Assembly (NCBI GenBank): GCA_964489845.1
Contig: CAZAZV010000006.1
Span: 1-40,737 of the forward strand
Direction of reading: 5' to 3'
DNA length: 40,737 nt
DNA from: GWA1-54-12 sp964489845
Lineage (GTDB): Bacteria > Patescibacteriota > Minisyncoccia > UBA6257 > GWB1-50-10
Part shown: piece after piece, positions 29,828 through 38,560 of the stretch
How positions within the stretch are numbered: the stretch's first letter is position 1
Layout: each line of letters opens with the position of its first letter
The notes under the pieces: generated by a model
Told to the model about the DNA's origin: nothing
The model's input: only the letters and a program-made list of their open reading frames with translations
The model's database searches: none
Position numbers and translations under genes: made by a program

Positions 29828-31924
29828 ATGGCCGCGAAGGGAAAGAAAAAAGAGCCGAAACTTCACCCGGAGATCAGGAAGCATATATGGATCGTGCTGT
29901 GCGTCGCCACAGCGCTCCTTTTCATTTTGTCGGCGGTCGGCGAGGCGGGTTCCGTCGGCAGGTTTATATACGAAAAGTTCTCGGTGCTCTTTGGGTGGGG
30001 ATACTATGCGTTGCCGATTACCTTACTGGTTCTTGCCATTGCGTTCGCGGGGAGCGAACGAGTATTCGTTGGGACGACACTCGTCGGCGCGGCGTTTTTC
30101 GTACTCTCGGTACTCGGTTTGCTCGACATCGTGTCGCCGGCGCAATCAAGGTTTGGGGGATACGTGGGTGAGGTGATTGGTGTGTTGCAAGGTCCGTTCG
30201 GCAAGCCGGCGGCGATCGTGCTTGTGGGTGCGTTCATGGTGATATCGGGATTAGTGACGGTGAACAGGCCGTTGGGAATTATGACGGCGGTGAAGCGATG
30301 GGCCGATGAACGGAGAGAAGGCAAGCGGCGGGCGCGGGAAACGGAGTCGGTGGTGATAAGCAGCATTGCAGAGACGGAGGAGAGGAGTGAAGCGCCGAAA
30401 TTGGAGAAGAAAGAGCGGGAAGAAAAGGAACGGGAACGCGGAGAGCGCGACGTAACGGTGAAAGAGACGGCCGCCGAAGAACTGTTCGATGGCAAATTGG
30501 CGGGGAATATCGAACGCAAGCGGGGAACGTACAACGCCCCGCCGGCGAAATTGCTGACATCTTCCATCAATAAACCGATGACGGGAGATCTGAAGGCGAA
30601 CGCGAATATCATCCGGAGAACGCTCGAAAGCTTCGACATTCCCGTCGAGATGGGAGAGATAGAAATCGGTCCGACGGTGACCCGCTATACCTTGAAACCG
30701 GCTGAGGGCGTTCGGCTCTCGCGCATCACGGCGCTCGGCCAGGACTTGGCACTCGCGCTTGCCGCGCACCCGGTCCGTATCGAGGCGCCGATACCGGGCC
30801 AGTCGCTCGTCGGCATCGAGGTGCCGAATAAAACCGCGGCGCTCGTGCACCTCGGGAGCCTCATGGTAGCGTCGCGCTTTGTCGAAGCTCCCGCGCTCAC
30901 GTTCGCGCTCGGGCGCGGCGTGAACGGCGAGGGCGTGTTCGGCAACATCGCAAAGATGCCGCACCTTTTGGTGGCGGGAGCAACCGGGAGCGGGAAAAGC
31001 ATCACGATTCACTGCATCGTGCTCTCGCTCCTGTACAAGAACGGACCGGATGAGCTGAAATTGATTCTTGTCGACCCGAAGCGGGTGGAACTTTCCGTAT
31101 ATGAAGGGCTCCCGCACCTCGTCTCGCCGGTGATCACCGAGAACAAGAAAGCGGTGGGGGCGCTGAAGTGGGCGATGAGCGAAATGGACAAGCGATACGA
31201 CATACTGCTCGCCCGCGGCGCGCGGGATATCGAGGCGTTTCATAAGAAATACGGCAGGGACGAGATGCCGTACATTGTAATCGTGATAGATGAGCTTGCG
31301 GATTTGATGGCGTCGTACGGGAGGGAAGTGGAGGGTGCCATCGTACGCTTGGCACAAATGTCTCGCGCGGTAGGCATCCACCTCGTCGTGTCCACGCAGC
31401 GCCCGTCAGTGGAAGTGATTACCGGTTTGATTAAGGCAAACATTACCTCCCGCATCGCGCTCCAGGTGGCGAGCCAGATCGACTCGCGGACGATACTCGA
31501 CGCAGCGGGAGCGGAGAAACTTTTGGGAAACGGTGACATGCTCTATGCGCCGGCTGATAGCAACAAGCGCGAGCGCGTGCAAGGCGCGTACGTGACCGAA
31601 GAAGAGGTGAGAAAAGTGGCGGAGTATATCCGGAAAAACAATGCGGCGGTCCCGGCAGACGGCGAATTCGCGCTGGACGAGAACGGGGACGACGCCTCGC
31701 TCGGGGAGGAAGTTGATTTTTCGTCGTTCGGGGAAGATGATAGGGATGACGAACTGTATGAGCAGGCGGTCGAATTGGTGCGCGAGGCGAAGAAGGCGTC
31801 GGCATCGCTTCTGCAGCGCCGCCTGCGCGTAGGATATTCCCGCGCCGCACGCCTCCTGGATATGATGGAGGAACGGGGCGTGGTGGGACCGCAGGACGGT
31901 TCGAAACCGAGAGATATATTGTAG
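29828..31924 (+). CDS. ftsK: FtsK/SpoIIIE DNA translocase
   Basis: 698 residues from the ATG at 29828; a TTG eight codons upstream is possible. About four N-terminal membrane helices (roughly 20-165) are followed by a charged Glu/Arg linker (about 170-225), the alpha/beta motor with Walker A GATGSGKS near residue 384 and Walker B VIVIDELADLM near 484, then an acidic linker and the C-terminal gamma winged-helix (YEQAVELVREAKKASASLLQ and VGYSRAARLLDMMEERG), which reads KOPS/SRS sites. It pumps DNA at the septum and activates Xer recombination. It starts a run ftsK-rodZ-like-recA-secG-SBP. 29715-29827 holds no gene and no clear promoter. Confidence 0.96.
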   Translation: MAAKGKKKEPKLHPEIRKHIWIVLCVATALLFILSAVGEAGSVGRFIYEKFSVLFGWGYYALPITLLVLAIAFAGSERVFVGTTLVGAAFFVLSVLGLLDIVSPAQSRFGGYVGEVIGVLQGPFGKPAAIVLVGAFMVISGLVTVNRPLGIMTAVKRWADERREGKRRARETESVVISSIAETEERSEAPKLEKKEREEKERERGERDVTVKETAAEELFDGKLAGNIERKRGTYNAPPAKLLTSSINKPMTGDLKANANIIRRTLESFDIPVEMGEIEIGPTVTRYTLKPAEGVRLSRITALGQDLALALAAHPVRIEAPIPGQSLVGIEVPNKTAALVHLGSLMVASRFVEAPALTFALGRGVNGEGVFGNIAKMPHLLVAGATGSGKSITIHCIVLSLLYKNGPDELKLILVDPKRVELSVYEGLPHLVSPVITENKKAVGALKWAMSEMDKRYDILLARGARDIEAFHKKYGRDEMPYIVIVIDELADLMASYGREVEGAIVRLAQMSRAVGIHLVVSTQRPSVEVITGLIKANITSRIALQVASQIDSRTILDAAGAEKLLGNGDMLYAPADSNKRERVQGAYVTEEEVRKVAEYIRKNNAAVPADGEFALDENGDDASLGEEVDFSSFGEDDRDDELYEQAVELVREAKKASASLLQRRLRVGYSRAARLLDMMEERGVVGPQDGSKPRDIL

Positions 31925-31934
31925 GCGTCTATCT

Positions 31935-32639
31935 ATGGTAGCGAACGAGGAAATAGGGACATTCACGAATATATTGCGGGACGCGCTCCGCGCGCGCGGC
32001 TACTCAGTGGAACGTCTGGCGAAAGAAACGGGCATTTCCGACCGCTTCTTGTCTTTGATGCTCGAGGAACGGTACGGCGAGTTGCCGCCGTCGCCGTACG
32101 TGCATGGATACATCGTGCGCATCGGGAAAGTGCTGGATTTCGACGGCGAGGAAATGTGGCAGATGTATTTCAGAGAAAAGAAAGACATCAAGAAATCGGG
32201 AGAGCGCGACAAGCTCCCCCCGAACCGCTTCCTCTTGAAACGGGTGCACGTGTCGGCACTAGTTGCGGCGCTGCTCCTTGCCGGCATCGCGGTGTATTTC
32301 TTCGTGAGTTCCTACCGCTCGGCCGATATCACAAAGGCGCTGTCCATCATGGATTTGGGCGGCGAAACGACGGTGGTGACGACGTCGACGCTGCGGGTTG
32401 CGGGCACCGTGAGCGGCAACGCGACGTTGACAATCAACGGTTCTGCGGTGTACCCTGATATAAACGGGGCGTTTACGCACACGCTCAATCTCTCTCCAGG
32501 CATGAACGCGGTGGTGTTTGAGGTGCGGGGTATGCTGGGCAGGACCGGTGAGGTAACCCGCTATGTATTTTTCCGCACCGCGGAGGAAGGTACGAGCACA
32601 AGCACGAGTACGATCAATGAAACAGCTCCCAAAGGATGA
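31935..32639 (+). CDS. RodZ-like HTH membrane protein
   Basis: 234 residues. A cytoplasmic HTH domain (about 5-75, RGYSVERLAKETGISDRFLSLML) is followed by a basic stretch, one membrane helix (about 108-128, VSALVAALLLAGIAVYFFVSS) and an extracellular beta domain (STLRVAGTVSGNATLTINGSAV) of the glucodextranase/Ig-like kind, ending in a Ser/Thr tail. The topology is that of RodZ, which links MreB to the envelope. No mreB is in the window. It is 10 bp after ftsK and overlaps recA by 23 bp. Confidence 0.85.
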   Translation: MVANEEIGTFTNILRDALRARGYSVERLAKETGISDRFLSLMLEERYGELPPSPYVHGYIVRIGKVLDFDGEEMWQMYFREKKDIKKSGERDKLPPNRFLLKRVHVSALVAALLLAGIAVYFFVSSYRSADITKALSIMDLGGETTVVTTSTLRVAGTVSGNATLTINGSAVYPDINGAFTHTLNLSPGMNAVVFEVRGMLGRTGEVTRYVFFRTAEEGTSTSTSTINETAPKG

Positions 32640-33651
32640 AGAGCGCGCGAAGGAATCGAAGGAAGACCGTCTCGAGGAACTCTTGAGCGCTTTACAGAGC
32701 CGCTTCGGCGAAGGGGCGGTGATGCGCCTCGGAAGCTGGAACAAGGTGCAGGTTGAGGCGATCCCGTCCGGCTCGTTCTCGCTCGACATTGCACTTGGCG
32801 TCGGCGGATTGCCGCGTGGGCGGGTCATTGAGATTTACGGCCCCGAATCGTCGGGAAAAACGACGCTGGCGCTGCACCTGGCGGCGGAAGCGCAGAAAAA
32901 GGGAGGGAGCGTGGCATTCATCGATGCGGAGCATGCGCTCGACCCCGAATACGCGCGGCGCATCGGTGTGAACGTGAAGGACATTTTGATCTCGCAGCCG
33001 ATGAGCGGAGAGGAGGCGTTGAATATCATGGAAGATATGGTAAAGTCGGGCGTAATCTCGCTCGTTATCGTCGATTCGGTCGCGGCGCTCACGCCCCGCG
33101 AAGAGCTCGAAGGCGAAATGGGGGACAAGCATATTGGTCTTCAGGCGCGCTTGATGAGCCAGGCGCTCCGCAAAATCACCGCCGCCGCGTCGCAATCGGG
33201 CACGCTCATCGTGTTCATCAATCAAATCAGGATGAACATCGGCGTGATGTTCGGAAATCCGGAGACGACGCCCGGCGGCAAGGCGCTCAAGTTTCACGCC
33301 TCGGTGCGTTTGGAGATTCGGAGGAAAGCGCAGATCAAACGGGGCGATGAAATTATCGGAAACCGGGTGGTGGTGAAAGTGGTGAAAAATAAGGTTGCTC
33401 CACCGTTCCGTACCGCGGAGTTTGACATTATATATGGAAAGGGTATTTCGTATGAAGGCGACGTGCTGAACGCGGGACTCAAGTATGGTATCATCGCGCG
33501 CTCGGGAGCGAGCTACCGGTTCGGAGAAGAAAAAATCGGCGCCGGTTTCGATAAGGCGATCGAGACGCTCACGGGGAACAAGCAACTCCTGAAGACGCTC
33601 GAGCGGGCGATTACGGAAAGAGTGATGGCGGAGTCGCCGGCTCAGGCATAG
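32617..33651 (+). CDS. recA: Recombinase RecA
   Basis: 344 residues from the ATG at 32617, inside the end of the rodZ-like gene; an upstream start 54 bp earlier is less likely as it reads through that gene. Walker A GPESSGKTT is at about 75-83, Walker B LVIVDSVAAL follows, and the L2 loop and its surroundings read NQIRMNIGVMFGNPETTPGGKALKF. The C-terminal domain is present and short on acidic residues. It catalyses strand exchange and SOS coprotease functions; no LexA box is visible nearby. Confidence 0.98.
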   Translation: MKQLPKDEERAKESKEDRLEELLSALQSRFGEGAVMRLGSWNKVQVEAIPSGSFSLDIALGVGGLPRGRVIEIYGPESSGKTTLALHLAAEAQKKGGSVAFIDAEHALDPEYARRIGVNVKDILISQPMSGEEALNIMEDMVKSGVISLVIVDSVAALTPREELEGEMGDKHIGLQARLMSQALRKITAAASQSGTLIVFINQIRMNIGVMFGNPETTPGGKALKFHASVRLEIRRKAQIKRGDEIIGNRVVVKVVKNKVAPPFRTAEFDIIYGKGISYEGDVLNAGLKYGIIARSGASYRFGEEKIGAGFDKAIETLTGNKQLLKTLERAITERVMAESPAQA

Positions 33652-33663
33652 TCAAACGAACCC

Positions 33664-33882
33664 ATGATATCAATTTTACAAGTCATTGTTTCCATCATAT
33701 TGATTATTTTGGTGTTGCTGCAGGAACGGGGCGGCGGATTGGGAGCGCTCGGTGGCGGCGGAGGCACGGGGACGCCGTATCAGACGAAACGTGGCATCGG
33801 AAGATTTATGTTCTGGGCGACGATCGTCGCTGTCGTACTCTTCACGGGGCTTGCGGTGTTGAGTCTCGTGCACGTGCACTAA
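33664..33882 (+). CDS. secG: Preprotein translocase subunit SecG
   Basis: 72 residues with two membrane helices (about 2-20 and 45-68) and the SecG loop QERGGGLGALGGGGG between them, followed by GTPYQTKRG. It assists SecYE-dependent export. It is 12 bp after recA and 3 bp before the solute-binding protein gene. Confidence 0.9.
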   Translation: MISILQVIVSIILIILVLLQERGGGLGALGGGGGTGTPYQTKRGIGRFMFWATIVAVVLFTGLAVLSLVHVH

Positions 33883-33885
33883 ACA

Positions 33886-35520
33886 ATGCGTATCATCCCA
33901 TCGCTCGTAAAGATTCTCTCGCGCAAAGAGCGTGTGGCGGCGGTCGCCGCGCTCGCGGTGTTTTTCATCGCTGGCGTGGCGAAAGCGTCGCTCTTCGTGA
34001 ACGAGCACAGCACGGTAGTTCCCGCGCCCGGCGGCACGTACACCGAAGGCATGGTCGGACAACCGGTGGCGGTGAACCCCGTCATATCAGCGGACCCCGT
34101 CGACACCTCGCTCGCCGCGCTCGTGTACGGGAAGCTCGGCGACTTTGCGGAGGGGATAGACGTGCAGGGAAACACGTATACGGTCCGTCTCAAGGAAGGT
34201 CTGAAATGGGGAGACGGAGTGCCGCTCACGAGCGATGATGTCGTATTCACGGTCGGCTTGATTCAGAACCCCGACGCGCAGTCACCGTGGTACAAGAATT
34301 TTGAAGGGGTGACGGTCACGCGGGTGAGTGAATTGCGGGTGACTTTCACGCTCCCCGCCTCGTACGTGTTCTTCGCCGATACGCTCCGGAATCTTGAGGT
34401 AATACCGCAGCACGTGTTTGCGGATGTTCCGCCGGCGAATGTGCGGCTCTCCGACTACAACCTTGAGCCGATTTCGAGCGGCCCGTACAAGGTGGATGGC
34501 TTCACGAAACGGCGCGACGGATTCATCACCGAATTCCGCCTGACGCGAAACGATGCGTATGCGGGCGACAAGCCGTTCATAAAAAACTTTGTGGTGAAAT
34601 TCTACGAGGACGAAGGACGGCTGATGCAGGCATACGAGGGGCGACAAATCGATGGATTCGGTACGTGGGATATGCCCGAGGCGACGAGTACGATGCGTGG
34701 CGTGGTTGACTATATCCCGACGGCAAGTTACTATGCGGTATTCTTCAATCCAGAAGCGAATACCGCTTTGGCGAACCAAACCATTCGCACGGCGCTCCGA
34801 AACGCCATCGACAAAACGGAGCTCGTCAAAGCGGTGTTCGGTCCTCTCCCTGCTACCTTGAGCGAAGGTGAATCGCGCGCCGTGCCGGTGGACGGCCCGG
34901 ACCCGTATGAGGCAGGAACGAGTTTGCCCGACTTCGCGAGTGCTTCCTCGACGCTCCACAAGTACGTGGCGAAGAACGGTCCGCTCACGATTGAAATCAC
35001 GTATCCGAACGTCGGGTTTTTGGAAAAGACGGCGGAGTTCGTCAAGAGCGCGTGGGAACAAGCGGGAGTGAGCTCGGTGAAGCTGACACCGCTCGACGAG
35101 GGAACGTTCATGAACCGCGTGGTGCGGGAACGGAATTACGAGACGGTGTTGTTCGGCAATGTAATCCCGTACGTGGGAGACCTCTTTCCCTTCTGGCACT
35201 CATCGGAGCGTTTTTACCCGGGATTGAATCTTGCGATGCTTTCGGACAAGAAACTGGATACGCTTCTCGTTAACCTCCGCGAGGAACCCAATGCGACGAA
35301 GCGCGCGGCACTCTTCGCGAAAGCCGTGGTGCAGGTGAGGAGCGACTCGCCGGCGGCCTTCCTCTACACCGTGCCGTATGTGTACGTGCACGACGAGGCG
35401 CTACAGGGGTTCGGTGTGCCGGAGTGGCTGGTTTCCCCGGCGGACCGATTCGAGCACGTGACGCAGTGGTATGTCAGGGAGGTACGGGTGCTAAACACGG
35501 CGTCGAGCACCCCACGCTAA
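33886..35520 (+). CDS. Family 5 extracellular solute-binding protein
   Basis: 544 residues. An N-terminal hydrophobic segment (about 17-35, RVAAVAALAVFFIAGVAKAS) serves as an anchor or signal; no lipobox Cys follows. The SBP_bac_5 pattern is present: VNPVISADPVDTSLAALVYG, LKEGLKWGDGVPLTSDDVVFT, ISSGPYKVDGF and IRTALRNAIDKTELV. Relatives bind peptides or nickel. No permease or ATPase gene follows, so either the transporter is elsewhere or the protein works alone, for instance as an exported chaperone or scavenger. It is the last gene before tRNA-Leu. Confidence 0.92.
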   Translation: MRIIPSLVKILSRKERVAAVAALAVFFIAGVAKASLFVNEHSTVVPAPGGTYTEGMVGQPVAVNPVISADPVDTSLAALVYGKLGDFAEGIDVQGNTYTVRLKEGLKWGDGVPLTSDDVVFTVGLIQNPDAQSPWYKNFEGVTVTRVSELRVTFTLPASYVFFADTLRNLEVIPQHVFADVPPANVRLSDYNLEPISSGPYKVDGFTKRRDGFITEFRLTRNDAYAGDKPFIKNFVVKFYEDEGRLMQAYEGRQIDGFGTWDMPEATSTMRGVVDYIPTASYYAVFFNPEANTALANQTIRTALRNAIDKTELVKAVFGPLPATLSEGESRAVPVDGPDPYEAGTSLPDFASASSTLHKYVAKNGPLTIEITYPNVGFLEKTAEFVKSAWEQAGVSSVKLTPLDEGTFMNRVVRERNYETVLFGNVIPYVGDLFPFWHSSERFYPGLNLAMLSDKKLDTLLVNLREEPNATKRAALFAKAVVQVRSDSPAAFLYTVPYVYVHDEALQGFGVPEWLVSPADRFEHVTQWYVREVRVLNTASSTPR

Positions 35521-35547
35521 GAAACGACGAAGCTTGAAAAGCTGACC

Positions 35548-35630
35548 GGGGATGTGGCGGAATGGCAGACGCGCTAGCTTCAGGGGCTAGTGACCGCAAG
35601 GTCGTGGGAGTTCAACTCTCCCCATCCCCA
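35548..35630 (+). tRNA. tRNA-Leu (anticodon CAG)
   Basis: 83 nt, class II. Acceptor GGGGATG pairs with CATCCCC and the discriminator is A. The D-arm reads GCGGAATGGCAGACGC. The anticodon stem CTAGC/GCTAG encloses TTCAGGG, giving CAG. A long variable arm (TGACCGCAAGGTCG) and the T-loop GTTCAAC follow. CCA is not encoded. It decodes CUG. Confidence 0.95.
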
Positions 35631-35637
35631 CCTGACA

Positions 35638-35670
35638 GAACTCGTTCGAACGTAGTGAGATTACGAGTTC
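35638..35670. repeat. Inverted repeat after tRNA-Leu
   Basis: GAACTCGT (35638-35645) pairs with ACGAGTTC (35663-35670); the loop begins with the palindrome CGTTCGAACG (35643-35652). There is no U-tract; it may be a processing or weak termination structure. Confidence 0.5.
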
Positions 35671-35708
35671 GTCAAATGAGAGAAGCGAAGCGAGGCAGCA
35701 AATTCATT

Positions 35709-35730
35709 GCCCTGAGCAAAGTCGAAGGGC
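35709..35730. repeat. Small dispersed hairpin repeat (GCCCTGAG/CGAAGGGC type)
   Basis: GCCCT at one end and AGGGC at the other, with a GAG-CAAAGT-CGA centre. Hairpins of this form are widespread dispersed repeats in bacterial genomes. It lies 24 bp before the RNase J start codon. Confidence 0.5.
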
Positions 35731-35754
35731 CACAAAATAAGAATCAAAAAATAT

Positions 35755-37554
35755 ATGACAGAACAAAAAAAGAAGAGTACGGAAACGTACGCCGACCGCA
35801 GCGTCGGAGGTGCGAAGAGGCGGGTTCCTACCCGCCGTCCGCGTGCGGTACGCAGTGTCGCGGAGCCGAAAGGCGGAGCAATAGAGTCGAAAGGCGAAGT
35901 GGTGCGGTTTATCCCGCTGGGGGGACTCGAAGAGGTCGGTCGCAATATGATGCTCCTCGAGTACAAGGACGAGATCGTCGTCATTGATGCGGGACTTCAG
36001 TTTCCGGAAGAGGAAACGCCGGGCGTTGACTTCATCATTCCCAATACGGCGTATTTGGAGGAAAAGAAGGAAAATATCAAGGCGCTCATCATCACGCACG
36101 GGCACTACGACCACATCGGGGCGATTCCGTATCTCCTCGACCGTCTCGGGAATCCGCCGATTTTCACGACGGAGTTCACGAAGGAGGTTATCCGCAAGCG
36201 GCAGGAAGATTTCCCGAATGCGCCGACTCCCGTGTTTCAGATCGTGAAAGCGGGCGAGCGGCGGGAACTCTCGCCTCACTTCGTGGCCGAGTTCATCGGT
36301 GTGACGCACAACATTCCCGACGGTGTCGGTATGCTCTTCGAGACGCCGGTTGGCAACATCCTGCACCCAGGCGAGTTCAAGTTTGATTACGGCGAAGACG
36401 GCAAACCGCGGGGGCTCGAGATGTGGGAAGCGCTCGGCAAGCGCAACGTTCACACCATGATGCTCGACAGCACGAACGCCGGCGTCCCCGGATGGTCAGT
36501 GTCGGAACGCATCGTCGAGAAAGAAATAGAAAATCTCCTGAAGCACGCGGAAGGACGGGTGATTGTCTCGAGCTTCGCGTCACTCATCGACCGCATCGCG
36601 GAAATCGTGAAAATCGCGGAACGGCTCGGCAAGGTCATCGCGCTCGCCGGCTACTCGCTGAAGAGCAACTTCGAAATCGCGAAGCGTCTCGGGCACGTGA
36701 AGGTGAATGAGCAGTCGCTCATCCCCGTCGAAGACGTGAGGAAATACCCCGATAACAAGGTGGTGATCATCGCGACCGGCGCGCAGGGAGAAAAGAATGC
36801 GGGTTTGATGCGCATCGCAAACGGCGAGCACCGGCACATCCACCTGAAAGAAACCGATACCGTCATCCTCTCGTCATCGGTCGTGCCGGGGAACGAAATC
36901 AGCGTCCAGAACCTGAAAGACAACATCGCCCGCCAGGGTCCCACGATTTTTGACTACAAGATGCTCGACGTGCACTCGTCCGGTCATGCGCCGCAGGAAG
37001 AGCTGAAAAGGGTGATGGAGATGGTGCACCCGCAGTTCTTCATCCCCATTCACGGCTTCTTCTTTATGAGACGGCAGAACGCCCAGCTCGCGGTTGACTT
37101 GGGCATGAAACGCGACCACATCGTGCTCGCGGACAACGGTAAGGTGGTTGAATTGAGAAAAGATTCGGTACGGGTGACGGATAAAGAAGTGCCGGCCTCG
37201 TACGTGTTTATCGACGGCCTCGGCGTCGGCGACATCGGAGAAGTAGTGCTGCGCGACCGGCGCGCACTCGCGAAAGACGGCATGATCGTAATTATCACCG
37301 TCATCGGCAAGCACAGCGGAAAAGTGATGAAGAATCCGGACATCATCTCGCGCGGATTTATCTATCTCCGCGAGAGCCAGGACTTGCTGAATGAAGTCCG
37401 TCGCAAGATACGGGGTATCGTCGGGCGCATCCCCCAGCACGGGCCGCTTGACATGGATTACGTGCGCGGCCTCATCCGCGACCAGATCGGCGAGTTCCTC
37501 TTCAAGAAAACCCACCGCCGCCCGATGGTGTTGCCTGTTATAATTGAGGTGTGA
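35755..37554 (+). CDS. rnj: Ribonuclease J
   Basis: 599 residues. A basic, Arg/Lys-rich N-terminal extension of about 45 residues precedes the metallo-beta-lactamase domain with HGHYDHIGA, the conserved VTHNIPDG and HPGEFKFDY, the beta-CASP domain (VIVSSFASLIDRI, NEQSLIP, ATGAQGEKN), and HSSGHA with HGFFFMRRQNA. The C-terminal domain is present. It combines endo- and 5'-3' exoribonuclease activity in mRNA decay and rRNA maturation. Leaderless transcripts, as predicted for several genes here, would be natural 5'-end substrates, although that is speculation. The stop overlaps the trpS GTG start. Confidence 0.97.
   Translation: MTEQKKKSTETYADRSVGGAKRRVPTRRPRAVRSVAEPKGGAIESKGEVVRFIPLGGLEEVGRNMMLLEYKDEIVVIDAGLQFPEEETPGVDFIIPNTAYLEEKKENIKALIITHGHYDHIGAIPYLLDRLGNPPIFTTEFTKEVIRKRQEDFPNAPTPVFQIVKAGERRELSPHFVAEFIGVTHNIPDGVGMLFETPVGNILHPGEFKFDYGEDGKPRGLEMWEALGKRNVHTMMLDSTNAGVPGWSVSERIVEKEIENLLKHAEGRVIVSSFASLIDRIAEIVKIAERLGKVIALAGYSLKSNFEIAKRLGHVKVNEQSLIPVEDVRKYPDNKVVIIATGAQGEKNAGLMRIANGEHRHIHLKETDTVILSSSVVPGNEISVQNLKDNIARQGPTIFDYKMLDVHSSGHAPQEELKRVMEMVHPQFFIPIHGFFFMRRQNAQLAVDLGMKRDHIVLADNGKVVELRKDSVRVTDKEVPASYVFIDGLGVGDIGEVVLRDRRALAKDGMIVIITVIGKHSGKVMKNPDIISRGFIYLRESQDLLNEVRRKIRGIVGRIPQHGPLDMDYVRGLIRDQIGEFLFKKTHRRPMVLPVIIEV
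37536..37544 (+). promoter_or_regulatory. trpS promoter inside the RNase J gene, predicted leaderless
   Basis: TG-T-TATAAT (37536-37544) is a perfect extended -10 within the last codons of RNase J. Seven bases on is 37551, the trpS GTG. The ATG at 37557 would have a 6-nt leader. Confidence 0.55.
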
Positions 37555-38540
37555 CGATGAAACCAGTTCTCATCTCCGGTATCAAGCCCTCAGGCCGCCT
37601 CCACATCGGCAACCACCTCGGCGCGCTGAAGCATTTCGTCGAGCTGCAGAACTCGGGCGATTACGAGTGCTTCTTTTTCGTCGCCGACTACCACTCTCTG
37701 ACGGAGGATTTTGACCCGAAGAAGAAACCGTATCAGATATCGGACATCGTATCGAACTATCTCGCTGCCGGCCTGGATCCGGACAAATCCACCGTGTTCC
37801 AGCAGTCCGCCGCTCCGGCGCACACCGAGCTCGCGTGGGTGCTTGCAACCCTGACGCCCTACGGCGACATGGCGCGCATGACGCAGTTCAAGGACAAAAG
37901 CGCGCACGCGCCGCAAAACGTCAATGTGGGGTTGTTTACGTACCCGATTCTCATGGCCGCAGACGTTCTCCTCTACGACGCCGCAGTCGTACCGGTGGGC
38001 GAGGACCAGCTCCAGCACCTGGAGTTCGCGCGCATGCTCGCGCGGAAATTCAACAACAAGTTCGGCAAAACCTTTATGGAGCCGAAAGCGCCGATGACCG
38101 ACGTGCCGCGCCTCATGGCGCTTAATGCTCCGGAGAAAAAAATGTCGAAGTCGTCTCCCAAAGGGTGCTTGTTCTTGGACGACTCGCCGGAAACCATACG
38201 GAAAAAGATCGGCGCGGCGGTGACGGACTCTGGCGATGCGGTGAGCTACGATGAGAAGAAAAAGGAAGGATTGAGCAACCTCATCCGCATCTACGCCGCG
38301 TTTTCCGGCAAGACGGTCGGGGATATTGAACGCGCATTCGAGGGAGGGGGATACAAAGCGTTCAAAGCGGCGCTCGCGGAATTGCTCGTCGAAAAACTTG
38401 AGCCATTCAGGGGGGCGCACATCGCGGAAAAAGAACTCGAACGAATCCTTGCTGCCGGAAACGAAAAAGCCCGCGCGGTGGCGGACTTAAAACTGGCAAC
38501 GGTCAAGCGGAAGCTCGGTCTGTTGCCACCCCGTACCTGA
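37551..38540 (+). CDS. trpS: Tryptophanyl-tRNA synthetase
   Basis: 329 residues from GTG at 37551, or 327 from the ATG at 37557 (MKPVLISGIKPSGRLHIGN). The HIGH motif is HIGN and the second signature is KKMSKSSPKG. Other TrpRS features are GLFTYPILMAADVLLYDA and VPVGEDQLQHLEFAR. The start overlaps the RNase J stop by 4 bp. The stop codon lies in the loop of the following terminator hairpin. Confidence 0.97.
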   Translation: MTMKPVLISGIKPSGRLHIGNHLGALKHFVELQNSGDYECFFFVADYHSLTEDFDPKKKPYQISDIVSNYLAAGLDPDKSTVFQQSAAPAHTELAWVLATLTPYGDMARMTQFKDKSAHAPQNVNVGLFTYPILMAADVLLYDAAVVPVGEDQLQHLEFARMLARKFNNKFGKTFMEPKAPMTDVPRLMALNAPEKKMSKSSPKGCLFLDDSPETIRKKIGAAVTDSGDAVSYDEKKKEGLSNLIRIYAAFSGKTVGDIERAFEGGGYKAFKAALAELLVEKLEPFRGAHIAEKELERILAAGNEKARAVADLKLATVKRKLGLLPPRT

Positions 38541-38548
38541 TACGGGGT
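38528..38548. terminator. Terminator hairpin between convergent trpS and rpsA
   Basis: ACCCCGTA (38528-38535) pairs perfectly with TACGGGGT (38541-38548) over the loop CCTGA, which contains the trpS stop codon. The plus-strand tail CTATAAAT is only weakly U-rich. It also covers the 3' end of rpsA from the other side. Confidence 0.7.
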
Positions 38549-38560
38549 CTATAAATGAAA

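Noticed and set aside
35562..35754. An open frame beginning inside tRNA-Leu
   Set aside because: It starts in the tRNA and ends out of frame inside RNase J; there is no protein-like content.
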